NCBI GenBank assembly: GCA_002340355.1
Contig: DDLX01000028.1
Coordinates: 124,001-188,000 of the forward strand
Direction: 5' to 3'
Length of the DNA stretch: 64,000 bases
Origin: Cytophagales bacterium UBA2561
GTDB taxonomy: Bacteria > Bacteroidota > Bacteroidia > Cytophagales > Thermoflexibacteraceae
Shown: positions 1-7,330 of the stretch, in pieces
Layout: every line of letters begins with the position of its first letter
Position numbering within the stretch: the stretch's first letter is position 1
Position numbers and translations under genes: made by a program
The notes under the pieces: model-generated
Told to the model about the DNA's origin: nothing
The model's database searches: none
The model's input: only the letters and a program-made list of their open reading frames with translations

Positions 1-215
1 AAAGACATTAAGTCAGATACATAACCTCCTTTCTTCAAAACAGGAACTAACTCTTCCCATGTGGTTTCTTTGGGGATAATCAATACCTTGTTGTCCTGCC
101 CAACCAAGATATTTTTTGCCATAAAAACTTGATAAATCCAACCTCCAAATGAAGGCAAAGCCACCGCAAAAGCGATAAAAAGAATAAGATTACGTTTATT
201 TTTAGATGCGTTCAT
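1..215 (-). CDS. mltG: Endolytic transglycosylase MltG-like, N-terminal part (cut by window edge)
   Basis: Only the first 71 codons are present; the rest lies to the left of the window. The visible part starts with a short basic stretch (MNASKNKRN), then one hydrophobic segment (about residues 9-26), then a periplasmic stretch containing NKVLIIPKETTWEELVPVL. This layout, a single N-terminal anchor followed by a small domain with a 'V.IP.G.....L...L...G.I' pattern, is that of the YceG/MltG family, which cuts nascent peptidoglycan strands at the inner membrane and so limits glycan length. The catalytic glutamate is outside the window, so the assignment rests on the N-terminal pattern only. Another single-pass periplasmic protein is possible. 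Confidence 0.55.
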   Translation of the reverse strand, partial: MNASKNKRNLILFIAFAVALPSFGGWIYQVFMAKNILVGQDNKVLIIPKETTWEELVPVLKKGGYVSDLMS

Positions 216-311
216 GGGTTCAATTTAGTAATAAAACTATCTCACAAAATATAAATAAAAAGATGTTCTTGTAGGTAGGTTGTTCTATAGAATAAAAGGC
301 AAGATAGCGAA

Positions 312-986
312 TTATTCCAATAAATCGGGACGGCGTTCTTGGGTGCGTTTGAGAGATTGTTCATAACGCCATGTTTCAATTTTGGCATCATGTCCTGAGA
401 GCAAAACATCAGGTACTTTCATGCCTTCATATTCAGCAGGACGAGAATAAATAGGAGGAGCTAATAAACCATCTTGGAAAGAATCAGTTAAGGCGGAAGT
501 TTCATCTGATAAAACATTGGGAATCAAGCGTACAATAGCATCTGTAACCACCATTGCGGGAAGTTCTCCACCAGACAATACAAAATCCCCAATAGTTAAT
601 TCTAATGTAATATAATGCTCTCGAATACGCTCATCTACTCCCTTGTAATGCCCACAAAGTAAAATTAAGTTTTTGAATAGGGAAAGTCGGTTTGCCGTCT
701 TTTGTTCAAACTTTTGTCCATCGGGTGTAAGGTAGATAATTTCATCATATTGACGCTGTGACATCAATGATTCAATACAACGAGAAATAGGTTCAACCAG
801 CATCACCATTCCTGCCCCTCCCCCATAAGGATAATCATCCGTTTTTTGATGTTTATCGATAGCGTAATCTCTTAAATTATGTATCTGTATTTCAACTAAA
901 TTTTTGGCTTGTGCTCTTTTTACGATGGATTGGTTTAGAGGACTTTCTAATAAATCAGGCAAACAAGTTAAAATATCAATTCGCAT
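312..986 (-). CDS. trmD: tRNA (guanine-37-N1)-methyltransferase
   Basis: TrmD transfers a methyl group from S-adenosylmethionine to N1 of G37, next to the anticodon of tRNAs that read CNN and related codons; this prevents +1 frameshifting. The 224-residue length is normal for the family. Visible hallmarks are YGGGAGM at residues 54-60, LLCGHYKGVDER at 109-120 and IGDFVLSGGE at 132-141; the last two build the deep trefoil knot that binds SAM. The ATG at 986 precedes the standard MRIDILT opening. The gene is not beside rpsP, rimM or rplS, its usual partners in many bacteria; its neighbours here are the mltG-like gene (97 bases downstream) and an uncharacterised membrane protein upstream. Confidence 0.97.
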   Translation of the reverse strand: MRIDILTCLPDLLESPLNQSIVKRAQAKNLVEIQIHNLRDYAIDKHQKTDDYPYGGGAGMVMLVEPISRCIESLMSQRQYDEIIYLTPDGQKFEQKTANRLSLFKNLILLCGHYKGVDERIREHYITLELTIGDFVLSGGELPAMVVTDAIVRLIPNVLSDETSALTDSFQDGLLAPPIYSRPAEYEGMKVPDVLLSGHDAKIETWRYEQSLKRTQERRPDLLE

Positions 987-1042
987 AAAAATAGCTTTCT
1001 AGTTTTGGTGTTTTTTGAGATGGTTCTAAAACAGTTAAAAAC

Positions 1043-1471
1043 TTAATATCCTCTCCAAGGACGATCATTTTGCTTACGATGTTGCTTCTCGTTTTCATCT
1101 AGATAGGTATCTACTTTTTTGAGGACTTTCGTAGCAATTGACCGTAAAGTTTCTTCGATAGGTTCGTCCGAATCACCTGTAGATTGGGATTTTTGGCGTT
1201 GTTTATCTGCATTTTCTTTAATCTTTTCTTTGTTTTTCTCAGAGCCTTCAAGAGCTTGCAATTCCATCATGCTTTGTAACAATTCCATATCCATACCCCC
1301 TACTAGCATTTCCATATTTTCAGTACGTTCTTGTAATTGTCTATTTTCTTGTTCCAATTGATTTACTCGTTCCACTAATTTCTTATTCGTTCCACCTCTA
1401 ATAAGGCGACTTAAAACCGAAGTTCCGCATCCAATGGCTGTAATGGCAACAATCATCTCAAAAAATTCCAT
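1043..1471 (-). CDS. Small membrane-anchored coiled-coil protein, unknown function
   Basis: The 142-residue protein is not recognised as a named family. Residues 5-24 are hydrophobic and glycine-containing and could form one membrane segment. Residues about 30-60 (VERVNQLEQENRQLQER) show the heptad pattern of a coiled coil, followed by a highly charged, lysine- and glutamate-rich stretch and a basic tail. The layout resembles small envelope stress proteins with a short anchor and a helical cytoplasmic arm, but no specific relation can be claimed. It is transcribed in the same direction as trmD with 56 bases between them, so co-transcription is possible. The opposite-strand frame inside it is a shadow. 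Confidence 0.7.
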   Translation of the reverse strand: MEFFEMIVAITAIGCGTSVLSRLIRGGTNKKLVERVNQLEQENRQLQERTENMEMLVGGMDMELLQSMMELQALEGSEKNKEKIKENADKQRQKSQSTGDSDEPIEETLRSIATKVLKKVDTYLDENEKQHRKQNDRPWRGY

Positions 1472-1631
1472 GCTATTTTTAATTGGAAGGTTTATACTTT
1501 TCGTCTATTCCTAAGCAAGATACAGATTTTTAACTAAAATCCACAGTTTTTAGAGTATTCACAAAAGAATAAAACTTTTTTAAAAATGGATTTTAAAGTA
1601 TTCATTTGTAGTTACTTATTAGGCTATAAGA

Positions 1632-2105
1632 TTACAATTCTTTTTCACCTACTTCTAAAACTTCCCAAGTATGATCAGCTAATAAATATACTTTTGCTAA
1701 GAATTCAGGTTTTTTTCGCCCCCATTCATTCGGTGCAATTAAGGAAAGTCGATCTCCTTTAGGGTACTCATATAAATAATAAATTCGTCCGATTAATGGC
1801 TCGAATCGAATATCAGCATTATAAATTCGTTCTGAAACCCGAATACGATTTTGGATATTTTGGGCTTGTTTGGCAAGTGTTTGCATTTGCTCATAAAGTT
1901 GTCCCATTTGGTTATCCGTCTGTTCTTGCATAGCTCTGAGTGCCCGTCCTTTGATTTTACCCTCATCCTCAGGTTTCACTAATGCTCCCCCTGCTGTATG
2001 AGCATATGGCAATATATTAGGAATTTCTGTTGTTTTTTCTTTTTCTCGTTCTAAATCAATCTTAGAAACATCTATTTCTTGAGGTTTTTGATTTTCTTGA
2101 TTCAT
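1632..2105 (-). CDS. DUF2452 domain protein
   Basis: The 157-residue protein matches the DUF2452 family of Bacteroidota and some other bacteria: an N-terminal segment ending in PYAHTAGGALVKPEDEGKIK, a helical part rich in glutamine (about residues 60-85), then a beta-rich C-terminal part with RFEPLIGRIYYLY and LIAPNEW. No reaction is known; the protein lacks a signal peptide and is probably cytosolic. The start is the ATG at 2105. The first 13 codons and the 58 bases upstream are part of an exact 99-bp tandem duplication, so an identical second start codon lies at 2204; that copy reads only 16 codons before a stop. Confidence 0.85.
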   Translation of the reverse strand: MNQENQKPQEIDVSKIDLEREKEKTTEIPNILPYAHTAGGALVKPEDEGKIKGRALRAMQEQTDNQMGQLYEQMQTLAKQAQNIQNRIRVSERIYNADIRFEPLIGRIYYLYEYPKGDRLSLIAPNEWGRKKPEFLAKVYLLADHTWEVLEVGEKEL

Positions 2106-2262
2106 TTTGGTTTTCTTAAAATTAAGAATAGAGTTTTTTGAAATGGAATACGTCTAATTTTTCGAAACATCTATTTCTTGAGGTTTTTGATTTTCTTGAT
2201 TCATTTTGGTTTTCTTAAAATTAAGAATAGAGTTTTTTGAAATGGAATACGTCTAATTTTTC
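2065..2262. repeat. Exact 99-bp tandem duplication covering a gene start
   Basis: Bases 2065-2163 and 2164-2262 are identical over all 99 positions. The unit holds the first 13 codons of the DUF2452 gene (minus strand) plus 58 bases of its leader. The copy farther from the gene opens with the same ATG (2204) and the same codons, then runs into the leader of the inner copy and stops after 16 codons. The absence of mismatches points to a recent event, or to an assembly artefact. Confidence 0.95.
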
Positions 2263-2423
2263 ATTAAAGCTTGTACAAAGCTAATCTTTTTATAGATAAA
2301 ATGTTTTAGAGATTGTTCTATAATTTTTGATTTAATAAATGAGTTTTAGGTTTTATTTTAATTATGAACATATTATCATATATTTATTTTTAAATATAAA
2401 ATCAAAAATTTAGTTAAAAAATC

Positions 2424-2451
2424 TTGTCCTACAAATTATTTTGTAGCTTTG
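2424..2451 (+). promoter_or_regulatory. Bacteroidota-type promoter of ahcY
   Basis: TTG at 2424-2426 is followed after 17 bases by TAGCTTTG at 2444-2451, which matches the primary sigma-factor -7 consensus TAnnTTTG of Bacteroidota. It lies about 115 bases before the ahcY ATG, leaving an AT-rich leader of roughly 105 bases. The rest of the gap 2263-2564 shows nothing else that can be named. Confidence 0.65.
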
Positions 2452-2564
2452 CAAAGATAAAATTAAACAAAATTCAAGTATTATTCGGAGCAGTTCTTTT
2501 TAAATTATATTTTTAATATAACTGCTTCATTTTCAAATCTCTGAATAAATTTTTCTACAAAATT

Positions 2565-3869
2565 ATGGCAGATTACATCAAGTACAAGGTTAAGGATATC
2601 AAACTCGCAGAGTGGGGACGTAAAGAAATTAAATTAGCCGAAGCCGAAATGCCAGGGCTAATGGCATTACGAGAGGAGTATGGCGAATCAAAACCTTTGG
2701 CAGGCGCACGAATTGCAGGTTGTTTGCACATGACTATCCAGACCGCCGTACTGATTGAAACTTTACAAGTATTGGGCGCAGAAGTAACGTGGTCATCTTG
2801 TAATATTTTTTCAACCCAAGACCATGCTGCCGCTGCAATTGCTGATGCAGGAATTGCCGTTTATGCGTGGAAAGGCATGACCGAAGAGGAATTCGACTGG
2901 TGTATCGAACAAACCTTATTTTTTGGTGAAGACCGTAAGCCGTTAAACATGATTTTGGATGATGGCGGAGACCTAACCAATATGGTTTTAGACCAATATC
3001 CTGAATTAGTTAAAGACATCAAAGGGCTTTCTGAAGAAACAACTACGGGTGTTCACCGACTTTATGAACGAGTCAAAAATGGAACATTGCCTTTGCCAGC
3101 AATCAACGTAAATGATTCGGTTACAAAATCAAAATTTGACAATAAATACGGTTGTAAGGAGTCTTTAGTAGATGCTATTCGCCGAGCAACTGATGTAATG
3201 ATGGCTGGAAAGGTAGCTGTTGTTGCAGGTTACGGTGATGTTGGAAAGGGTTCAGCAGCCTCTTTGCGAGGAGCTGGCGCACGAGTTATTGTTACAGAAA
3301 TTGATCCTATTTGTGCTTTACAAGCAGCAATGGACGGTTTCCAAGTTAAGAAAATGACAGATGCTGCTCCTGAAGCCGATATCGTTGTTACAGCAACTGG
3401 AAATAAAGACATTATTACAGGCGAAATATTTAAGTCTCTGAAAGACAAAGCAATCGTTTGTAATATTGGACACTTCGACAATGAGATTGATATGGCTTGG
3501 TTGAACGGAAATTATGGAGATACCAAACAAGAAATTAAACCTCAAGTTGATTTATATGATGTTGATGGTAATGATATTATCATCTTAGCAGAAGGTCGTT
3601 TAGTGAATTTAGGTTGTGCTACAGGACATCCTTCATTTGTGATGTCGAATTCATTTACAAATCAAACTTTGGCACAGCTTGAATTATGGCAAAATTCTGA
3701 GAGCTACGAAAATAAGGTTTATATGTTACCAATGCACTTAGACGAAAAAGTAGCTCGATTGCATTTAGCAAAAATTGGAGTAGAATTAGATGAACTTTCT
3801 GAGGAACAGGCTGAATATATCGGTGTAACCACTCAAGGTCCATTTAAGCCTGCTCATTACCGATACTAA
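2565..3869 (+). CDS. ahcY: Adenosylhomocysteinase (S-adenosylhomocysteine hydrolase)
   Basis: The enzyme splits S-adenosylhomocysteine into homocysteine and adenosine with tightly bound NAD, and so removes the product inhibitor of methyltransferases in the activated methyl cycle. The 434-residue length fits the bacterial form without large insertions. Visible features are the substrate-domain lysine/aspartate stretch NDSVTKSKFDN (about residues 183-193), the NAD-binding loop GYGDVGKG at 222-229, HFDNEID near 303, and the conserved C-terminal PAHYRY whose lysine/tyrosine tail closes over NAD of the neighbouring subunit. The gene has its own consensus promoter and a strong hairpin terminator 22 bases after the stop, so it is probably monocistronic. 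Confidence 0.98.
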   Translation: MADYIKYKVKDIKLAEWGRKEIKLAEAEMPGLMALREEYGESKPLAGARIAGCLHMTIQTAVLIETLQVLGAEVTWSSCNIFSTQDHAAAAIADAGIAVYAWKGMTEEEFDWCIEQTLFFGEDRKPLNMILDDGGDLTNMVLDQYPELVKDIKGLSEETTTGVHRLYERVKNGTLPLPAINVNDSVTKSKFDNKYGCKESLVDAIRRATDVMMAGKVAVVAGYGDVGKGSAASLRGAGARVIVTEIDPICALQAAMDGFQVKKMTDAAPEADIVVTATGNKDIITGEIFKSLKDKAIVCNIGHFDNEIDMAWLNGNYGDTKQEIKPQVDLYDVDGNDIIILAEGRLVNLGCATGHPSFVMSNSFTNQTLAQLELWQNSESYENKVYMLPMHLDEKVARLHLAKIGVELDELSEEQAEYIGVTTQGPFKPAHYRY

Positions 3870-3890
3870 ATTTCTGATTTTCAAGTTTTT

Positions 3891-3930
3891 AACTTTCCAA
3901 GAATTTAAAAGTCTTGGAAAGTTATTTTCA
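3891..3930 (+). terminator. Terminator after ahcY
   Basis: A perfect 12-bp stem (AACTTTCCAAGA at 3891-3902 with its complement at 3912-3923, 9-base loop) is followed by ATTTTC. The position 22 bases after the ahcY stop fits rho-independent termination. Confidence 0.8.
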
Positions 3931-3965
3931 ACTAAAAAAACAAAAATGTTAGCTGAATAATTACC

Positions 3966-4811
3966 ATGAAACTCGTACAATTTGATTGGGCAATTAAAAA
4001 ACTCCTCCGCCAAAAAGCCAATTTTGATATTTTGGAAGGTTTTCTCTCCGAATTATTGAAATTTGATGTTACCATTTTGGAAATCCTCGAAAGTGAATCT
4101 AATCAGGAAGTTCCCAAAGACAAATTCAATCGAGTTGATATTTTGGTCAAGTCCAAAGAAAACGAGTTGATGTTGGTTGAGGTCCAGAACGAACCCGAAG
4201 TCGATTATTTTCACCGAATGTTGTACGGCGTTTCCAAATTAATTACCCAATATATCAAACAAGGAGAAGCCTACGGAAAAATCAAAAAGGTTTTCTCCAT
4301 TAATATCGTTTATTTTGGATTAGGACAAGGAAAAGATTACGTTTATGAATACCGAGGCGGATTTTATGGATTACATGATAATCAAATTTTAGAACCTTCT
4401 TTGAAACAAACCCAAACTTACAACATTCAAAAAGTCGCTGATATTTTCCCCAAATACTATATTTTAAAGGTCAATAATTTTGATGATATTGCCAAAGACA
4501 CATTAGACGAATGGATTTATTTCCTCAAAAATAGTGAGATAAAACCTAATTTCAAAGCTAAAGGATTGCCACAAGCTGCCGAAAAGTTGCAGGTTATGGC
4601 AATGTCAGAAGTCGAACAAAAAATTTACGAAAGACATCAAGATAACTTGAGAATCAAGAAGGCTGTCACTGAAACCGCCAGAGAAGAGGGGAAAACCCAA
4701 ACCCAAAAAACAATTGCACAAAAGATGCTACAAGAGGGATTTTCTTTAGACGTAATTCAAAAATTAACAGGCTTGACTACTGAAGAAATTCAACAATTAA
4801 AATCAATGTAA
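3966..4811 (+). CDS. Rpn-family / PD-(D/E)XK nuclease-type transposase-like protein
   Basis: The 281-residue protein belongs to the PD-(D/E)XK_2 / Rpn (recombination-promoting nuclease) group. The nuclease core is visible as RVDILVK (aspartate about residue 57) followed by ELMLVEVQNE (about 67-76), where the usual E-x-K is E-x-Q, as is common in this group. A long helical C-terminal part (EEGKTQTQKTIAQKM, then a small helix-turn-like GLTTEEIQQL) is typical. Relatives of E. coli RpnA-E are DNA endonucleases that promote RecA-independent recombination; some act in phage defence. The gene stands alone between ahcY and pyrB, so it is an insertion into housekeeping DNA. A second, longer relative lies at 42065-43156. 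Confidence 0.8.
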   Translation: MKLVQFDWAIKKLLRQKANFDILEGFLSELLKFDVTILEILESESNQEVPKDKFNRVDILVKSKENELMLVEVQNEPEVDYFHRMLYGVSKLITQYIKQGEAYGKIKKVFSINIVYFGLGQGKDYVYEYRGGFYGLHDNQILEPSLKQTQTYNIQKVADIFPKYYILKVNNFDDIAKDTLDEWIYFLKNSEIKPNFKAKGLPQAAEKLQVMAMSEVEQKIYERHQDNLRIKKAVTETAREEGKTQTQKTIAQKMLQEGFSLDVIQKLTGLTTEEIQQLKSM

Positions 4812-4879
4812 TTATTTTTGCACTTCATAAAATAAGTTGATACGAAAAGTAATACTAATTATCGAACAATTTTAAACTT

Positions 4880-5806
4880 ATGCCTCAACTTAGTACCCGT
4901 AATTTACTTGGAATCAAAGATTTGACTCCTAAAGACATCACCTTGATTTTAGAAACGGCAGACCATTTCAAAGAGGTGTTAAGTCGTCCTATCAAAAAAG
5001 TACCATCCTTACGAGATATCACTATTGCCAATATATTTTTTGAAAATTCAACTCGTACTCGGCTTTCATTCGAATTGGCTGAAAAACGTCTTTCTGCTGA
5101 TACAATGAGTTTTTCCGCAAGTGGTTCTTCGGTCAAAAAAGGAGAAACTTTACTGGACACGGTCAATAATATTTTGGCAATGAAAGTCGATATGATTGTC
5201 ATGCGTCATTCTTCGGTTGGTGCGCCTCATTTTTTATCCAAACACATTCCTGCACGAATTGTCAATGCTGGAGATGGCACTCATGAACACCCAACTCAAG
5301 CCCTTTTGGACTCCTTTTCGATTCGAGAAAGATTAGGAGAAGTTGGCGGTAAAAAAGTCGCTATTATTGGTGATATTTCTCATTCACGAGTTGCTTTATC
5401 GAATATTTTTGCCCTCCAAAAACAAGGAGCAGAAGTCGCCGTATGTGGTCCTTTAACTTTGATTCCCAAATATTTACATAAATTAGGGGTAAAAGTTTTC
5501 TCCAATATCCAAAAAACGTTGGAGTGGTGCGATGTTGCCAATGTTCTACGGATTCAATTGGAGCGACAAACTTCCCGAAATTTTCCTTCTTTACGAGAAT
5601 ATGCCCTTTATTTTGGAATTAATCGGGAAAGATTGGAAAAATTAGATAAACAAATCGTAGTGATGCATCCTGGTCCCATTAATCGAGGAGTCGAATTGAC
5701 CAGTGATGTTGCCGATTCGGAACACGCCATTATTTTAGACCAAGTAGAAAATGGTGTAGCTGTACGAATGGCAGTTTTATATTTATTGGCTCAACAAATT
5801 CGATAA
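4880..5806 (+). CDS. pyrB: Aspartate carbamoyltransferase, catalytic chain
   Basis: PyrB joins carbamoyl phosphate and aspartate to N-carbamoylaspartate, the committed step of pyrimidine synthesis. The 308-residue chain carries the carbamoyl-phosphate loop FENSTRTR (residues 54-61), the second active-site stretch HPTQALLD, and HPGPINRG in the C-terminal aspartate domain. No pyrI regulatory chain or pyrC follows. The next gene, a peptidase, starts 81 bases downstream, beyond a hairpin, so pyrB is probably transcribed alone. Confidence 0.97.
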   Translation: MPQLSTRNLLGIKDLTPKDITLILETADHFKEVLSRPIKKVPSLRDITIANIFFENSTRTRLSFELAEKRLSADTMSFSASGSSVKKGETLLDTVNNILAMKVDMIVMRHSSVGAPHFLSKHIPARIVNAGDGTHEHPTQALLDSFSIRERLGEVGGKKVAIIGDISHSRVALSNIFALQKQGAEVAVCGPLTLIPKYLHKLGVKVFSNIQKTLEWCDVANVLRIQLERQTSRNFPSLREYALYFGINRERLEKLDKQIVVMHPGPINRGVELTSDVADSEHAIILDQVENGVAVRMAVLYLLAQQIR

Positions 5807-5838
5807 TTTTATATCATCTTAACCAAATTTAATCATAA

Positions 5839-5863
5839 AAAATCATTCTAAAACAATGATTTT
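5839..5863 (+). terminator. Probable terminator after pyrB
   Basis: A 9-bp stem (AAAATCATT at 5839-5847 with its complement at 5855-5863) with a 7-base loop is followed by an AT-only stretch. It lies 33 bases after the pyrB stop. The stem is weak because it is AT-rich. Confidence 0.5.
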
Positions 5864-5887
5864 ATTTAAAAATTTTCCTCTAAACAC

Positions 5888-7255
5888 ATGACAATATCCA
5901 ACTATATCCAAGAAAATGAAACTCGTTTTTTGAACGAATTATATGATTTTTTACGTATTCCATCAGTCAGCACCGACCCCAAATTTGAACCTCACATTCT
6001 AAAAACGGCTGATTTTCTGGCTGCTAAACTCCAAAAAGCAGGTGCAGAAAATATTGAAATTTGCCAAACACCCCGCTATCCTATCGTTTATGCCGATAAA
6101 ATTATTGACCCAAATTTACCTACGGTTTTAGTTTATGGACATTATGACGTACAACCTGCCGACCCTTACGATCTTTGGACAACCCCTCCCTTCGAACCTA
6201 CTGTAAGAAATGGCAAAGTTTACGCACGAGGAGCATCCGATGATAAGGGTCAGATGTATCTGCATATCAAGGCTTTCGAGGCAATGGTGCAAACCGATTC
6301 TTTAGCTTGCAATATCAAATTTATGTTCGAAGGTGAAGAAGAAAGTGGTTCAGATGGATTAGCTTGGTTTGTTGAAAAAGAACAAGAACGCCTCAAAAGC
6401 GACATTATTCTTATTTCGGATACTGGTATGATTTCCAATGAGTTACCTTCGATTACCGTAGGGCTTCGAGGCATGAGTTATGTAGAAGTCGAAGTTACGG
6501 GACCTAATCGGGACTTACATTCAGGGTTATATGGTGGAGCGGTTGCCAATCCAATTCAGGTTTTAGCAGAAATGATTACAAAGTTGAAAGATGAAAATAA
6601 CCGTATTACCATTCCTAATTTTTATGATAAAGTTGCCGAATTGAGTGCCGAGGAGCGAGCAGAAATGGCAAAAATTCCACATAGCGAAGAAATTTACAGA
6701 GCGGATTTAGACCTCAAAACAACAGATGGTGAAAAAGGTTATTCGACTATCGAACGAGCCTCAATTCGTCCGACATTAGATGTAAACGGAATTTGGGGAG
6801 GTTATATTGGTGAAGGTGCAAAAACAGTTTTGCCATCTAAAGCCTATGCCAAAATTTCTACTCGTCTTGTTCCTAATCAACAACATGAAGAAATTACTCA
6901 ACTGATTGCCAACTATTTGCAAGAAATTGCCCCTCAAACCGTAACTGTCAAGGTTACGCCACATCATGGCGCAGTTCCCGCCGTAGTTTCTACTAAATCT
7001 ATTGCTTATCAGGCAGCTTCCAAAGCCTATGAAACTGCTTTTGGTGTAAAACCTGTTCCCGTCCGAAGTGGTGGAAGTATTCCAATTGTGCCAATGTTCA
7101 AGGAAAAATTGGGAGCAGATTCGATGATGATGGGCTTTGGATTAGATTCGGATGCTATTCATTCGCCTGATGAATCTTTTGGTATTTTTAATTATCTGAA
7201 AGGAATCGAAACTATTCCATTATTTTATCAGTATTTTGCCGAACTAAATCAATAA
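5888..7255 (+). CDS. M20-family dipeptidase (zinc metallopeptidase)
   Basis: The 455-residue protein is a co-catalytic zinc aminoacyl hydrolase of the M20 family (ArgE/DapE/ACY1/CPG2). Metal and catalytic residues are visible: H85 and D87 in GHYDVQPAD, D118 in GASDDKGQ, the glutamate pair in EGEEESG (148-154), the aspartate in ISDTGM, the dimerisation-domain LHSGLYGGAVANP, and the last histidine in DAIHSPDE. The full length and DAIHSPDE ending are typical of the bacterial dipeptidase subgroup that is usually annotated only as 'dipeptidase'. It has no signal peptide, so it probably acts on peptides in the cytosol. The exact substrate cannot be read from the sequence. Confidence 0.92.
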   Translation: MTISNYIQENETRFLNELYDFLRIPSVSTDPKFEPHILKTADFLAAKLQKAGAENIEICQTPRYPIVYADKIIDPNLPTVLVYGHYDVQPADPYDLWTTPPFEPTVRNGKVYARGASDDKGQMYLHIKAFEAMVQTDSLACNIKFMFEGEEESGSDGLAWFVEKEQERLKSDIILISDTGMISNELPSITVGLRGMSYVEVEVTGPNRDLHSGLYGGAVANPIQVLAEMITKLKDENNRITIPNFYDKVAELSAEERAEMAKIPHSEEIYRADLDLKTTDGEKGYSTIERASIRPTLDVNGIWGGYIGEGAKTVLPSKAYAKISTRLVPNQQHEEITQLIANYLQEIAPQTVTVKVTPHHGAVPAVVSTKSIAYQAASKAYETAFGVKPVPVRSGGSIPIVPMFKEKLGADSMMMGFGLDSDAIHSPDESFGIFNYLKGIETIPLFYQYFAELNQ

Positions 7256-7260
7256 ATTAA

Positions 7261-7293
7261 ATAAGTGGCACAATTTCAGATTGTGCCACTTAT
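7261..7293. terminator. Hairpin terminator after the dipeptidase gene
   Basis: A perfect 14-bp inverted repeat (ATAAGTGGCACAAT at 7261-7274, complement at 7280-7293, 5-base loop) begins 5 bases after the stop codon. No long T-run follows, but the stem is strong and GC-containing. Confidence 0.65.
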
Positions 7294-7330
7294 TGGATAA
7301 TTATCTCATCGAATCTTAATACTAAAAACT

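Noticed and set aside
2263..2564. Possible SAH or SAM riboswitch before ahcY
   Set aside because: The leader is very AT-rich and no conserved riboswitch core or strong helices were seen.
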